DNA of 64,000 bases from Bryum argenteum (taxonomy: Eukaryota > Streptophyta > Bryopsida > Bryales > Bryaceae): NCBI GenBank assembly GCA_037043015.1, contig CM073331.1, positions 6,583,305-6,647,304 of the forward strand, written 5' to 3'. Position numbers and translations under genes: made by a program. Position 1 is the stretch's first letter. Every line of letters begins with the position of its first letter. The notes beneath the pieces were generated by a model. It did not search any database. It was not told where the DNA came from and saw nothing but the letters and a program-made list of their open reading frames with translations. This document shows positions 1-11,720 of this stretch, one piece after another.

Positions 1-79
1 CCAAGAAAATTTGTTCTAGTATGTTCATGGTATTGTTTGTCTATTTCAAAATTAAGCTAAGCAAGTTCCTTGTTCTCAG

Positions 80-1089
80 GATTTGGAAAGGGCAGCCGCT
101 GTTGCTGCAGAAGAAAGAGCTCGTCGTCTGGAACCCCTACTTCAGCAGGAGAAAGTTGTGGGTTAACATAAAGCAAGGTCCCTCGTCCATTTCTTATCGT
201 AGCCGACATCGCTTAATCTAAACGTTTTGTCTAAAGAATACCTGATCACTTCACAGGTTTTTCTTAAGAGCTTTCATCGCTCATGATTTTTGATGGTGTA
301 TTCTTTCCATACCTCAGCGATCAGATGATCTCCATGTCAAACTTCGGGAGACATGCAGAGAGTTGGAAGAAGAAAAGGTAGAAGATACTCTGTGAATGAA
401 TCCTACAAAAACAACCCTAATCTCATCACTTGGAGTTCTGATTTGTCATATCTAATAGATGGCAAGAGAAAGCGCCGATAAAAGGTTTGTGGTGCTCGAA
501 TTGGAAGTGAAAGCAGCATCTAGCGATCTCAAGTTAGAAAAGCTGCGTTTGCAAGGTGCCCGAGAACGCCTTGGTACATGCCTCTTGAGCTTTATTTTTC
601 TGTGGTCATGATCATTTTATTCTTCACCTTCACAAGACTTTCAACCATGAATCCGTGATTATTTCTGTCCTTCCAGATCTTCGCTCTTAAATCTACAAGT
701 CGAGCACAATATATGATTCGAGTTTCTAATACGCATTATATGTTTATCTAACAGGAAATCTCTACTTCGAGTTTTCATTCCAGGATTTTACAAAAATAGC
801 TGAAGTCCAGCAGGACCAGTTTTCGATGATGCTCCGAACTCTTGAAGATGGTGACAGTGATGATGATCTCGACAACTCCAATGTGCGGAGTAGTAGGAGT
901 CCGTCCAGTACAACACGCCCTGATCCCCTGTATGAACACGCCCTACAGCAACAAAGCAGCAAGCGAGTCTGGACGACATCTCAAAGTACCACCTCCTCAA
1001 AGCGTACAAGTGGTGACAATTGGAGCCACACAACCAGAAATTGTCGGAGTTGGCTTCACGCTCATCGCTCAGACTGCTTGTACGTTTAA
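80..1089 (+). CDS. 3' exons of a coiled-coil protein gene (partial)
   Basis: Four exons splice in frame: 80-154, 318-377, 459-573 and 755-1089, the last ending at a stop. Each junction has GT and AG, and the phases agree (0, 0, then 1). The first three exons give a charged, heptad-like helix rich in Glu, Arg, Leu and Ala (for example LERAAAVAAEERARR, then RETCRELEEEK, then LELEVKAASSDLKLEKLRL), so a coiled coil. The last exon starts with a short hydrophobic and aromatic stretch, an acidic DGDSDDDLDN patch, and then a Ser/Thr-rich tail likely to be disordered. The 5' end lies outside the window. The family was not recognised; a structural or scaffold role is only a guess from the coiled coil. 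Short open stretches continue to about 1280 in another frame, so a different last exon is possible. Confidence 0.65.
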
Positions 1090-3460
1090 GAAGTCTCAAT
1101 GGATGGTTGCCAACAGTCAGTTCCTACGAGACCTAATCTGTTGCCTGTGTGAACCACTTTCGACCTCTAGAATTACTTGCTCAGGCTTTGGATTACGTAA
1201 TAACCAATGCTGATTTGGTGGCAGTATGTTCACAGAATATCAAGAGATACAACTCGGGACGTCAGGAGCTGGGACAACTTTAAGGAAAATTCTCTTAGAC
1301 AGCAGAAGGCATGGCAGGTCGGCCATGCCCAAACCGACCAGAGTCCGTAAAGAGCGGCGTGATCCTCGGATGGAAGCGATCCGCAGGATCAGTGGTGAGG
1401 GAGGTGAGAGATATCAGAATTTTATGGGAGTTCTTGGATGTGGATGCTACCAACATTCTACAGCGGCTTCTTGAACAACTCTCATCCTCAGATACTTTAG
1501 GCAGCTGCCCGACGGGCCTCTCAGTTTTTCTATTACTGTCCAGGTATGTCAATTTTTGGTGAGGCCTGTGTAGTTTTCGAAATTTTTCGATGCACTTTCA
1601 CTATCTTCGTTTTTCGGCTTTTTGGTTGTGTCCGAGTCCCAGAGATGAGATTTGAATTGTTAGCATGATTATTATGTTTTTCAACGTATTCAGCTAGAAC
1701 TGATTCCTGTCAGCATTTCGTTGGTATGGACTAAAGATCTAGCATTCACTTCCTCTTATTGCTGACTTCTGAATGCCTTGTCGCTTCGGGATTCAAAGAG
1801 ATTTTACTTTTGGAGATGATACAGATGGGTCGCTTTTCTTCAAATGATTTGCAGCAGCTGCTACAGGGTTTTTTTACGGTCTCTGACAGTCCACTTCAAT
1901 GAACAATAACTTTAAAATTCTGTATAGAGCTTTTTTTATTTATTGATTGTTGGGGAAAAGATAGGATTGAGAGGTGCGTATAGCGGAACTTCAACAGTTG
2001 AGTGTCATTTACTACGAACATGGTGCAAATTTCAGTAGTCCATCAGACCCACGGGCTTAGTCATACAATAGACTTGGGACATATTTTGTTTACATCTTGT
2101 AAATCATGTGCGAAGTGCTAAGAATTCCACGCTGTCCACGTCGAACCAACTAATCAGAACCAAAGAGTTGAGGTTTTTCTGCCAAACCCTTGGAGAGTTC
2201 TGAAGGTCGCTCTTGGCTTATAACTAAAGCATGCTTTGGATTTCTTCGGATTTCACTAAATTTAGTTAGTCATCAGGAGATTTCTTAAATCATTGGTAGA
2301 TGTGAGCAACGGTCGTCATTTTTGGACTTTGCAAAGTCTAGATTAATTTAAATGTGTCATTCTTGCTCATCTTGAACTTGAATTTACCAATAATCAGATT
2401 TTTCTTTGGACTTTTTTTTGCCCTCAAAGACTGTCCTAACATCTTTGGAAGGCTGGATAAAAGAATATATCATGTTGAAGCCACAATTAAATTTAGCTAA
2501 TGTGACACTTGATTACACAACAACCTCTATCATATGACATATTTTTGCACAACCAATTTTTGTAATTCCAACTCCCTTATGATAAGATTACAATACACTG
2601 TAATATAACATTCCATTAAATTGTCATTTAACAAAGAAAACATGAATGAAAAACCAACAATGGGACTTCATATCAAAACCCCAAACCAAATTTATTTGGA
2701 AATCATTTCAAAGAAAACAAGACTTATTTTTCCAAAAGTATCAATCAAATATTAGTGACCCTACCATGGTACTTGGCATTAAAGTGACTTATTATCCTTT
2801 CAATTCACTCTCTAAGTGTAACTCTCTAAGTGTAGTTTGAATTATTGGGCTCATGAAAGATTTGACTACGTCGTAAATGAGACAATTAAGAAAATCATAG
2901 TGTTTGATGCAGGCCTTCATAATCTATGTCATTAAGGAGGAATTGATCTAACAGAAGAGTCTGAAAGTATTTATGATCACCACTTATCGCTTGCTAATAC
3001 CTAAAACCAAGTCAAGTCCTATATGAATATGAACAAATTCACGTAAGTTTTGAATGTCAAGGATCTAATGTCAAGGATTTAGCTACAGAGATCCTTTGTT
3101 GAATTGGCATTCAGTTAGACACGAGCTGAATTCTTCAAATTTTTTTTGGAGACAACAAAACCACTTTCTCTAAAACCAGAAGGTGCAGAGTCCAGCCCTT
3201 ACTTTTGGACGTTAGGAATTTAGCAATTGCTTGAGATTTTGTTGATACAGTCCTTTGCCTGTAGGTGATTTGTAAAGGTTGACGCTATCCATTCACATTG
3301 AAGTTGATTTTACGACTACAGCCCCTTGATTCAAGTCTCGATGTGCCATACGAACTAACTAAATTTCTAATCGAGCACAAGATGGGGTGACGATACAACA
3401 TGCAACCTATCCCACAGTTTTATTTTCTAATAGCTCTGTTGCAAGCTCATGAGATAATCC
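1090..3460. other. No gene recognised; 3' flank and AT-rich spacer
   Basis: From 1137 to 1280 one frame stays open with a protein-like composition (LLAQALDYVITNADLV), which could be an alternative last exon of the upstream gene. From about 1560 to 3460 there is only AT-rich sequence with no coherent reading frame, and nothing repeated that I could recognise. Confidence 0.5.
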
Positions 3461-3646
3461 TGTAGAAGCTGCCACCTCAACAGACAGCATGGCGGTACCT
3501 GCAGGCCGGTAACTGATTCAGTTGCCGGTGACACTAATCTAGTTAGTAGTTAGTTATCAAGAACTGTGGCCCTGTATATAACCTGCTATGGGGCATTTTT
3601 AAAGTATCTGTGTTTACGCTATTTGACTGAGTCCGAAACCTCCACA
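3461..3646 (+). repeat. 5' LTR of the Copia element
   Basis: It begins TGT (3461) and ends ACA (3646), directly before the primer site. A TATA-like TATATAA lies at 3575-3581, as expected of an LTR promoter. A length of 186 bp is normal for small Copia LTRs. The right edge is fixed by the primer site. The left edge is inferred from the TG..CA rule, because no second LTR is available for comparison. Confidence 0.7.
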
Positions 3647-3658
3647 TGGTATCAGAGC
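3647..3658 (+). promoter_or_regulatory. Primer-binding site (initiator Met tRNA type)
   Basis: TGGTATCAGAGC is the standard plant Copia primer-binding site, complementary to the 3' end of initiator Met tRNA. It abuts the LTR end. Confidence 0.9.
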
Positions 3659-3880
3659 GAGGAAGTAGGCAGTATTCGTCTTCTTTCCACAGGATCAAGC
3701 TTACAGCGTCGTCCTTAGTAGAAACTTGAGATACTGAGAAAGAGTAATAGCTAGAAACAAGAAGTAGTGTCTTTATTTCAGAGCTGAGCATAGAGGCGTC
3801 AGTCTTAATAGAATACAGAACTACCTGTAGAAACAGATCAATCACTAACCTCTAGAGTCATAGCACTTAGAGATGGCCTG

Positions 3881-6617
3881 ATGGGTGACTCCTCTAAGCT
3901 TGAGGGGATCCCGAACTACAGTGTCTGGTCTTTTAAAATGCAAAGTCTCCTGAATCGTGATGATGTCTGACGCATTGTGGATCCCCCTCCTGGCACTCTC
4001 GCTCCCACAACCCCTGCCGAAATAGCTGCATTAGAAGCATTGAAAAAGAAGGCTCTAAGCATGATAGCACTGTCAGTCCATGATAATGTCATTCCATACA
4101 TTATTAACATTAGAGAACCAGATGTCTGCTGGAATAAGCTTAAAAGCCTCTACGCTAACGGGATTGATTCAAGAAAGCTGATGCTACGCAGGAGGCTCGC
4201 TAACCTCAAAATGGATGAAAAAGAGACACTCACCACTTTCTTCAGACAGGTACAGGAGCTGATAAACGAATTCGCATGCACGGGTGAGGTCATCTCTGAC
4301 AGAGAGCTGGTTCAGCACACGCTTCTCGCCCTACCTGCAAGCTATGAGGGACTGGTGAACACGGTAACGTACCAGTCAAATCTGCCCTCCTTTGCAGATC
4401 TCACTATTCTGCTCTTAGAAGAGGAGCAGCGACGAGCTCTCCGCGACTCCAAGCTGCAAGGCGACTCCGAAGCGCTACTGGTGAAAAGTGCAGGACGCTA
4501 CTCTGCGCATCGCCGGCCCAACAACAACAATCAAGATCAAGATCACTAGATCAAGATCAAGAAAAATGGGGTGACCTGTCACTATTGCGGCAAGGTTGGC
4601 CACTGGATGAAACACAGTCCTGAGTTAGCTGCCGAAGTGAAGCGACGTCGGGCCTCTCGAATCGACAAACCGTCACTGAACGTGGTCGACAGCTGGGAGA
4701 GTGGAAACTCCGACTCTGACGGCCCCTACGACCACAACAGCAAAGACCACCACTTAGTAGAAGCTACTGAAGCTGATCTGGAAGCCAACTTCACAGAGCT
4801 AAACCTTGCTAGCAATCAGGAAGAGGAGTGGTATCTTGACAGTGGCGCCTCACGCCATGTCACCGGTCAAAAGCAACTTCTGTCAAAACTTAGAGCAGAA
4901 AATCGATCTAAGATTAGTACAGCAGGAGGTGACAAGTTGGATGTAGCTGGAAAAGGATCGGTGTGTATTTCCACCACCTCTGGAGGAATAACATTTGATG
5001 ATGTTCTATATGTCCCTGGTGTCACCAAGAATCTCTTGTCTATCGGCACTATCACTGATTCACAAGAAAAGTACAAACTACTGTTTGATTCCAAACAAGT
5101 TTGGGTGCTTCGTGATTTCCCTGCTCCGAAGCCTCACTCAGTGATCACCACAGGCTCACGAGACCATCGAAATGGGCTGTACAGGCTCCGACCTCCAGAG
5201 ACTAGCGTCTAGAACATCGATCTCGCTCTCGCCACACATGCCTCCGAAGCCCATCTCTGGCATCGAAGAATGGGTCATGCCAACTACAAGCTATTGACCT
5301 TCATGAGCCAGCAATCGAAAGCAACAGGTCTGCCGTCGCTCTCAATACCGCAACACTTCTGTCCTAGCTGCCGCCTCGGAAAGCAGCATCGACAGCCGGT
5401 CCAACGTTCAACTCAGCAGAAGCAACGAAGCGTAATCCCACCCAACGTGACTCACCTCACAGAGACTCGCACCAACACACCATTGGCTCTTCTTCATTCT
5501 GACCTGTGCGGTCCTCTCTCCACGCCCTCGCTTTCCGGATCTCGGTGCGTTCTCACGATAACTGATGACTTCAGTCGGTTTACTTGGATCTTCTTCTTGA
5601 AACTCAAAAGTGAAACCCTGTCCAAGTTCAAGAAGTTTAGAACAATGATCGAATTGCATACCAACCACAAAATCAAGACGATTATATCTGATCGTGGTGG
5701 GGAGTACTTGTCAAAGGAGTTTGACTCATTTTGTGAAGAATTTGGCATCCTTCGCCAATTTACACAAAGCTATACCCCGCACCAAAACGGCGTGGCCGAA
5801 CGCAAGAACCGCAGTCTGCTTGACAAAGCTCGCAGTATGGCGTTTGACTGTCATCTTCCAATTTACCTTTGGGCTGAAGCTGTCTCCACGGCGAACTATC
5901 TCATCAACCGCACCTCCACTCGTGCGAATGACGGCGATACTCCCTATGAGCGGTTCACAGGGCAAAAGCCCTCCCTCAGCCACTTGAAGGTGTTTGGATG
6001 CAGGACCTTTGTCCTCACCACCAACCCTGCATTGAAAAAATGGGCACCAAGGTCGAATGAGTGCACATTTCTCGGGTATGATCACAACTCTCGTGGATTC
6101 CGCAACTACCATCGTCAATCCAGACGAATCCTAATCTCAAAAGATTTTGAGTTTGATGAACTAACCTTTCCTTTTGCTCCATCTAACTGCACTGCTCGCT
6201 CGCTCGACGCTTCTCACAAGGCAAGGCAATCTTGGCCCAGTGATCTGACTCCCTCGCCCAAGATTAGCTCGCAGTCCAATCCCAGCCCTGCCAACGGCCA
6301 CTTGCCACCGAATGCCAGCAACTCCCAGATTAGAAACACAGGTCCCAAGTCTCGCTAGATCTGACTCTCATCCACAACATTCTAATCTAACTGATACTAT
6401 CTCTAGTCCGCCCTCTCCACCACAGAACGTCTACCTTGCCGTTGGAACGTCTAGTCCCAACTCCAGATCTGTCTCCTACACTACTCGTCCAGTCACTGAG
6501 CTCTCTGTTGATGTTCCCATAGAACCAGATCTCTCCCATCATGCTCAGACCCCTCTCTTCACGTACCAGCGACGTTCGAGGCAGCCTGCGCAAGACCAAT
6601 CCAGCGAGTTTCCCTAA
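3881..6617 (+). pseudogene. Copia gag-pol, broken (gag, protease, integrase)
   Basis: From ATG 3881 one frame runs through gag (UBN2-type), with in-frame stops near 3968 (TGA), 4547 (TAG) and 5210 (TAG) but no frameshift until about 6320. The zinc knuckle at about 4575 reads CHYCGKVGHWMKHS, so the last Cys of CX2CX4HX4C is Ser. The protease motif DSGAS is at about 4840. The pre-integrase HRRMGHANY is at about 5260. The integrase keeps all three catalytic residues: D in LHSDLCG, D in ISDRGGEY and E in NGVAERKNR. The C-terminal part has the usual FGCRTFV and FLGYDHNSRGFR. After a frame change, a Pro/Ser-rich linker ends at 6617 where reverse transcriptase should begin. The stops are of the kind C-to-T change makes (TGG to TGA, CAG to TAG), consistent with decay of methylated DNA. 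Confidence 0.9.
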
Positions 6618-6639
6618 TTGATGATGCAAGGGTGTAAGG

Positions 6640-8990
6640 ACAAGAAGGTCCTTAAATTTTAAGATATATTATAAATTTTATTATAAATATAATAAAATTA
6701 AATTTATAATAAGGGCATAATAAATGCATAATAAGGTTCTTATATATTACACTTCGAATATCTATGTTGTATTTATGTGCTACACTTTGTTTAGTTGGTA
6801 AATTTTTTATTGTACAGAAAGTTATAATAAAGCATAATAAGATTCTATTTATTAAAAAATTTGATTCCGTCAAAAGATGCAAATTATGCGTTATTATAAA
6901 TGGAATAACGAGTATGAATTGACTTATTATGCCGCACAACCCTGCCTATAATAAGTGAGTTGCCTCCCGGGGTTTTGTTGGCTCAAAAATCCATTGTTCA
7001 TATGAAAATATAAACAATGCTTTCCAAGTGAATCCCCCTAGGCAAGGAATGAGTTGGTCTTCGTTCCATGACACTATTTGAAGTCAATTTTATTTGAAGT
7101 CAACTTCATTAGTAGGCATTGTAATGTGACGTGCATGATTGTCACATAATGTTGTGTCATATCGATGCCAAAAACAAGACTTTCATTCTTACATCACTCT
7201 GATATCATTCTAAATTCAATTATTGTGTATCCATCATGTTGGAGTGAAAATTGCCAATTGAGTGTCATTTTAACATCAATCTAGTAAAAATCGGCACGAT
7301 GTCAATATGTTGTAAATATGACTGGTATCCTTTACAGTCAAAGCATAAGAAAGAAATTGAGCACGAAATTGACTCGTTCTCCACTATCTCGATGTGAGAT
7401 GCCGGGGAGGCAATTAAATTGCATAGAGGGCACTGCAAGAACATAAGAAACTCGCGGCCCTTTCATGGCTCAATTTACCAATCATGTAATGCTTGATGTT
7501 ATGTTGGATGCTCTCAAAATGAATGTAAGTAAGTGCCATTTTGACATGCAATGTTTTAATTTCATGTTTTTGATAATATTATGAATGTCATGTTCGCTGT
7601 GATGTAGCATAGTTACGCTTTGTTTGTGTTATTTTGATGTCTCCTAGGTAACAAATATCATTTGGCGCCATTTTTAAATCCATTATTTTGATATTATTTT
7701 ATTCTCTTATTAACAATTGTTATTGTAGCACCAATATGACATGCCCTCTATTGGTGCAATATTCATGTCATTATGATGATTATCATTTTAGCACCATTTG
7801 TATTAAATAATCTAGAAAAATATGTAAATATTGAAACATATTAATGTGGAAATAGAAATGTAAATACTATTTTGTAAATAGAAATAAGTGTTGCGAGAAG
7901 TGATTGATTTTAGAGTCGGTGTATCCAAGCAATGATGACTATAATCATAAAAATATGGAAATCAAATATCATCATGGAGCATGATGTTGTCGCTCGATGA
8001 TGATGGCTGCCCGAAGGCCGCCGCCCGCCGCCAGCGAAGTTTTTTCATAAGCTTTTGAACTTAGCATATATCATATGGAATTTTCAAATTTGCATTTTAT
8101 ATAGTTGCTAATTATTTATAAAAGAAAGGTACTTCACATACTTCATTGTGAAAAACAATGTAGAACAGACCTGAAATAGACTTGTAATCTCAACTTAGAC
8201 AGGAACTACCTAGGTAACAGAACTCCATTTGCGTACAAAAGTAAGTCAAAAAATCTACAAAGAAACAAAGAATGAAAAGGCATTGTACACTTAGATAAAA
8301 TATCTAAAATATTTCAAAAATAATTTGAATACCAAATTTAAACCAAACATCTTTGTAATGGATTACGAAATTTGCAAAGAAAAAGTAAACAACGTGATTC
8401 TTAAAATTTAAATTTTATAATATATGGTACACTACTAATAAAAAATACCTTAAAAAAATAGAATACTAACATACAATAAAAATATCAAAAATAAATGGGC
8501 ATACGAATAAATATAAATATACATCAATATATACATAATGTGTTAAATACATAATATTTTAACTCAATTATAATTGATTATATGATAAATTTGAGTACAT
8601 ATTGAGCATTTATTGTCTTATCTTAATATAGAACAAGGAAAGCGCCATTATAGGCCCATACGAGTTCAAATATGTATGTATATGAATAAATAAATAAATG
8701 AATATATGTATATATAGATATATACACAAGTACAAATGTATATGAATAGATAAATAAAGAACGGTGCGGCGACCAATGAACTTGCTTAGTGCCTGTTGAA
8801 TGTCATCTTTGTCAATCATCTGCAATAAGATCAGTCTCAAAGCTCAAAGTACGCTCAGGTGTACCGACTCAAATGTATATGAATAGATTATTAAGTACGT
8901 ATATATACATAGATGCGTTATTTAACTAAATATGGACAATCCAAAGTCCAGGAATAACGAAGAGCACATTGTGAGACTCATGGGTTGATC
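6640..8990. other. AT-rich spacer without recognised genes
   Basis: At 6650-6960 the sequence is dominated by recurring ATAATAAG and CATAATAA words. The rest has many short TATG and ATAC microsatellite-like stretches (for example 8680-8760 and 8880-8930). The segment at about 8560-8690 is similar, in the same orientation, to 48940-49080, so it is part of a dispersed repeat shared with block B. No coding frame is convincing. Confidence 0.6.
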
Positions 8991-8995
8991 CACCG

Positions 8996-9181
8996 ATGAT
9001 TGATGCTACGGGGAGACAGTGTCGCGGAGAAGAGAATGATAGTCTAAAAGAGCGAGACGGTAATGAAGTGAGGTTGCTTATCGTTCGTGTGAAAGTGGAA
9101 AATAACTTAGTACGTGACTTTTCTTTGCCAGGAGATGCCATCAGACAAGGATATTATGAGGATTTTAAAATCTGTAAGTAG
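8996..9181 (+). pseudogene. Relic of the C-terminal tail of an FCP1-like gene
   Basis: The end of this frame, from PGDAIRQ to the stop at 9181, matches at DNA level the last codons and stop of the FCP1-like gene at 46050-46110 (both have GCCAGGAGATGCCATC, then a GTAGGTAG stop context). The similarity continues past the stop: 9200-9560 resembles 46130-46390, including the words CATAACATTAATTTTCA and CAGCGGCCA. Upstream of about 9120 no FCP1 domain is left. It is therefore a partial duplicate of the 3' end of the gene in block B, probably not functional. Confidence 0.7.
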
Positions 9182-9560
9182 GTAGTGTTGTGGTTTCTTT
9201 TACAGTCATTGGCCTCTTTTGCAGTTATTGATTTATGTTTTAGTCTCCTTATTATGACTATGCACAATTAACAAAGCCTGAGCTGCAGCGGCCACGAACG
9301 AGAATGAGGCGAGGCCACATATGCTTATTTCACGTACGAACTTCATAGCGACTGACCAATACCCATTCCCATCGGGGGATCGCCCCATCGACGTCCGTTA
9401 CCATTCTAACTTAGGTTCTAAAGTTTGAAGATTCAAAGGCAAGTAACATTACTTAAATTTATAAAAGCATCCTTATATAAGCAGACACGTAGTTACCTAT
9501 ATAATGCTTAATATTTCACTTGTTCGGTTGTTGACGATACCATAACATTAATTTTCACTT
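9182..9560 (+). repeat. Copy of the 3' flank of the FCP1-like gene
   Basis: This flank matches the repeat unit seen at 46130-46400. It carries its own 18-bp palindrome (9371-9388, ATCGGGGGATCGCCCCAT) and the unit's hallmark CCATAACATTAATTTTCA near 9540. It is the only unit outside the block B array. Confidence 0.65.
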
Positions 9561-10036
9561 AATGCTTACTGCAAAGAGTCGATTCTAATAGCGGGATTCA
9601 GGAATAAATGCCTAAAAACATCTGTGGAGCTCCACGTCGCCAACAAAACATCACGGGATACCTAGAGCAAAGAAGACAAAATTTAACATGGGGGCATCCA
9701 CTCGGCCTTTCCGGAGGATCGATAGAGGAACATAAAAAATTGCTCGGACTAAGAACGAAACGTTCGAAGCTTAAACATGGGCGATGCCCCGATCAAGAGA
9801 ACCGATATTATACGAAATATTAACTATGTATAACAATACGAAATTCATAAAACAACCGCTACAGAAATCGAAAATCCCATCATGATTCAATCATCCGACC
9901 GAAATGAAAATTTAGTCCATTATCGATACATTAGTGCAGTAAGCAATTAACATCGGGCGATCTACCGATACTGGTTGAAAGATGAGATGCACGACAAAAT
10001 AACTGTAACTTAAGATGATTCAATAAACCACAAGAA

Positions 10037-10459
10037 TCAGAACTCTGACCGCTGTAACTTCTCCCGGAGACACATGAGCTCATGTGGGGTCATCTCCCTC
10101 AACGGCTTGTAAAGGTATAAATATCGATGAAAAGCTGCGTGTGGCCCACACTGCAGCTTCTTCATGTCACACCATATGGGTCGCAGTTGTGTGACGACTT
10201 CCTCTGATGGCAAAACCCACGAGTTCGGCGGCAATTGTGCTCCATGCCAGAATGCCAACTTCACAGCGAAATATTCCACTCGGCTGTGTAGGTACCACCG
10301 AAGATGGGAGCATGCCTTGGCAACATTCATGATGAGCTGCAACGAGTCAAAGTTGAGGTCCGATACGAACCCCTCATCCCAGGCACAATCTATGTACACT
10401 GGTTGCAAAACGAAATCCACAAACGGGAAGGCCCAGGAGAGATCCAAGAACGAACTCCT
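10037..10459 (-). CDS. Candidate last coding exon, unknown protein
   Basis: On the minus strand a pyrimidine-rich CTTTGACAG acceptor lies just before 10459, and the frame runs open to a stop at 10037. It encodes about 140 residues of normal, non-repetitive composition (motifs LDLSWAFPFVDFVLQP, LRWYLHSRVEYFAVKLAFWH, MTPHELMCLREKLQ). Upstream on the same strand lie the exon-like stretches at 10950-11276 and 11658-11918, both ending at GT donors, so this could be the terminal exon of that gene. The family was not recognised. It could equally be a relic of the transposase-like gene upstream. Confidence 0.4.
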   Translation of the reverse strand, partial: RSSFLDLSWAFPFVDFVLQPVYIDCAWDEGFVSDLNFDSLQLIMNVAKACSHLRWYLHSRVEYFAVKLAFWHGAQLPPNSWVLPSEEVVTQLRPIWCDMKKLQCGPHAAFHRYLYLYKPLREMTPHELMCLREKLQRSEF

Positions 10460-10799
10460 GTCAAAGTCAAAACAAAACAAAGTTAAACATTTAGTTGAAA
10501 TTTGAACTCATAGTAGAAAGAGGAGGACGACTAAATGCTACACATCTCGCAGGCACTTCGTGCTCATGGGGAAATTGTCCTATAACTTCATCATTTGTCA
10601 ATTGGAAGTAAACTATCGGGATTATTAGATCGAAAAGAAGAAGAAATATCGGGCGATCGACCGATCCAAGAGCACTTTTAGTCCCACCGACTGCACTCGT
10701 AGCGCCGCTCTCAAGCCTTTGCGAGAGAAAACATTCTTGCATCATCCAATTATAATCGGGCGACCGCCCGATCCTATGGCCCAATTTATATCCCAAAGA

Positions 10800-11720
10800 T
10801 CGTGTAGTATCGACACACACGATCCAGCCGCAACACCTCGAAGAAAACTCCATTTGTCTAAGACATCTCACATTACATTTTTCGCGAAAACAAATACACA
10901 TGAGCTCGAACAAGCTAGAGAACATTGAAATGAATAATATAAAATTTCATCAATAAATCGTTCGAGATAAATTTACATGCCCCAAAGTATGTAATATCGA
11001 TCGCCAAAAAAGATGAGGACACCGAACATCTTGTTTAAGCAAATTGGAAAAACCCAAACCTAAACCAATATGAACCTCCAAGAATGAACCAAAGTCCACA
11101 ACATGTTGGGGTCTGAAGTCGTTGTAAAAATAAAAACTGCCCATCGGGCGATCCCCCGATGATGCACCACTCACTTGCACTGTCATGGAGAATCCGATAT
11201 ACGGATGAACAATGATCGTAGTCGTCAAGTTAATCAACGAACGAGCATTATCGCTTTCCGGCAGAGAACGTGACATTTGGATTTGCTATCCTAGAAATAG
11301 AAGCACCTCAAAGAAAATTCATTCCGTCTATAACATCTCACAGAACATTTCCTAGCGACACATGCACACCTCAGCACGTACGAGTGAGACATATAATATT
11401 TCATAAAATAAAATCTCATGAAAATTTACATTCTCCAAAAAATGTAATAAGGTAAGATGACAAAGTAGAGGACCCTAAACATCTTCTTTACGCAAAGCAG
11501 CAAAATCCGAACTAAAACCACTAGGAACCTCCCAAAGTGAACCGAAGTCCACAACATCTCGACATCTAAGGTCGTACTAAGATTGAAAAATGCCCATCGG
11601 GCGATCCCCCGATGATGCACCAGTCACTTGCCCTGTCATGCAAATCCGCTTTACGGATCAGCAATATTCGCTCTCGTCAAGTTGACCAACGCCCGCGCTT
11701 TATCCCTTATGGGAATAGTA
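10800..11720. repeat. Direct tandem duplication, unit about 453 bp
   Basis: Two diverged copies lie head to tail. The palindrome and its flanks (GCCCATCGGGCGATCC..) occur at 11141 and again at 11594, 453 bp apart, followed in both by GATGATGCACCA and a related stretch. Read on the minus strand, both copies contain the end of the same exon (ARALVNLTRAN in one, ARSLINLTTTI in the other) just before a GT donor. This is an exon-plus-intron duplication inside the transposase-like gene. Confidence 0.75.

Larger units (their letters stand above)
3461..6630 (+). mobile_element. Truncated Copia (Ty1) LTR retrotransposon
   Basis: The order is 5' LTR (3461-3646), primer-binding site (3647-3658), leader, gag, zinc knuckle, protease, GAG-pre-integrase and integrase. 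This is the Copia order, in which integrase precedes reverse transcriptase. The sequence stops in the linker after the integrase; no reverse transcriptase, RNase H, polypurine tract or 3' LTR follows. From about 6640 the sequence turns abruptly AT-rich. The element is therefore 3'-truncated or interrupted by later rearrangement and cannot move by itself. Confidence 0.9.

Noticed and set aside
6618-6960. Copia reverse transcriptase after the integrase
   Set aside because: No frame shows the YVDD or related motifs; the sequence turns to AT-rich repeat right after the linker.
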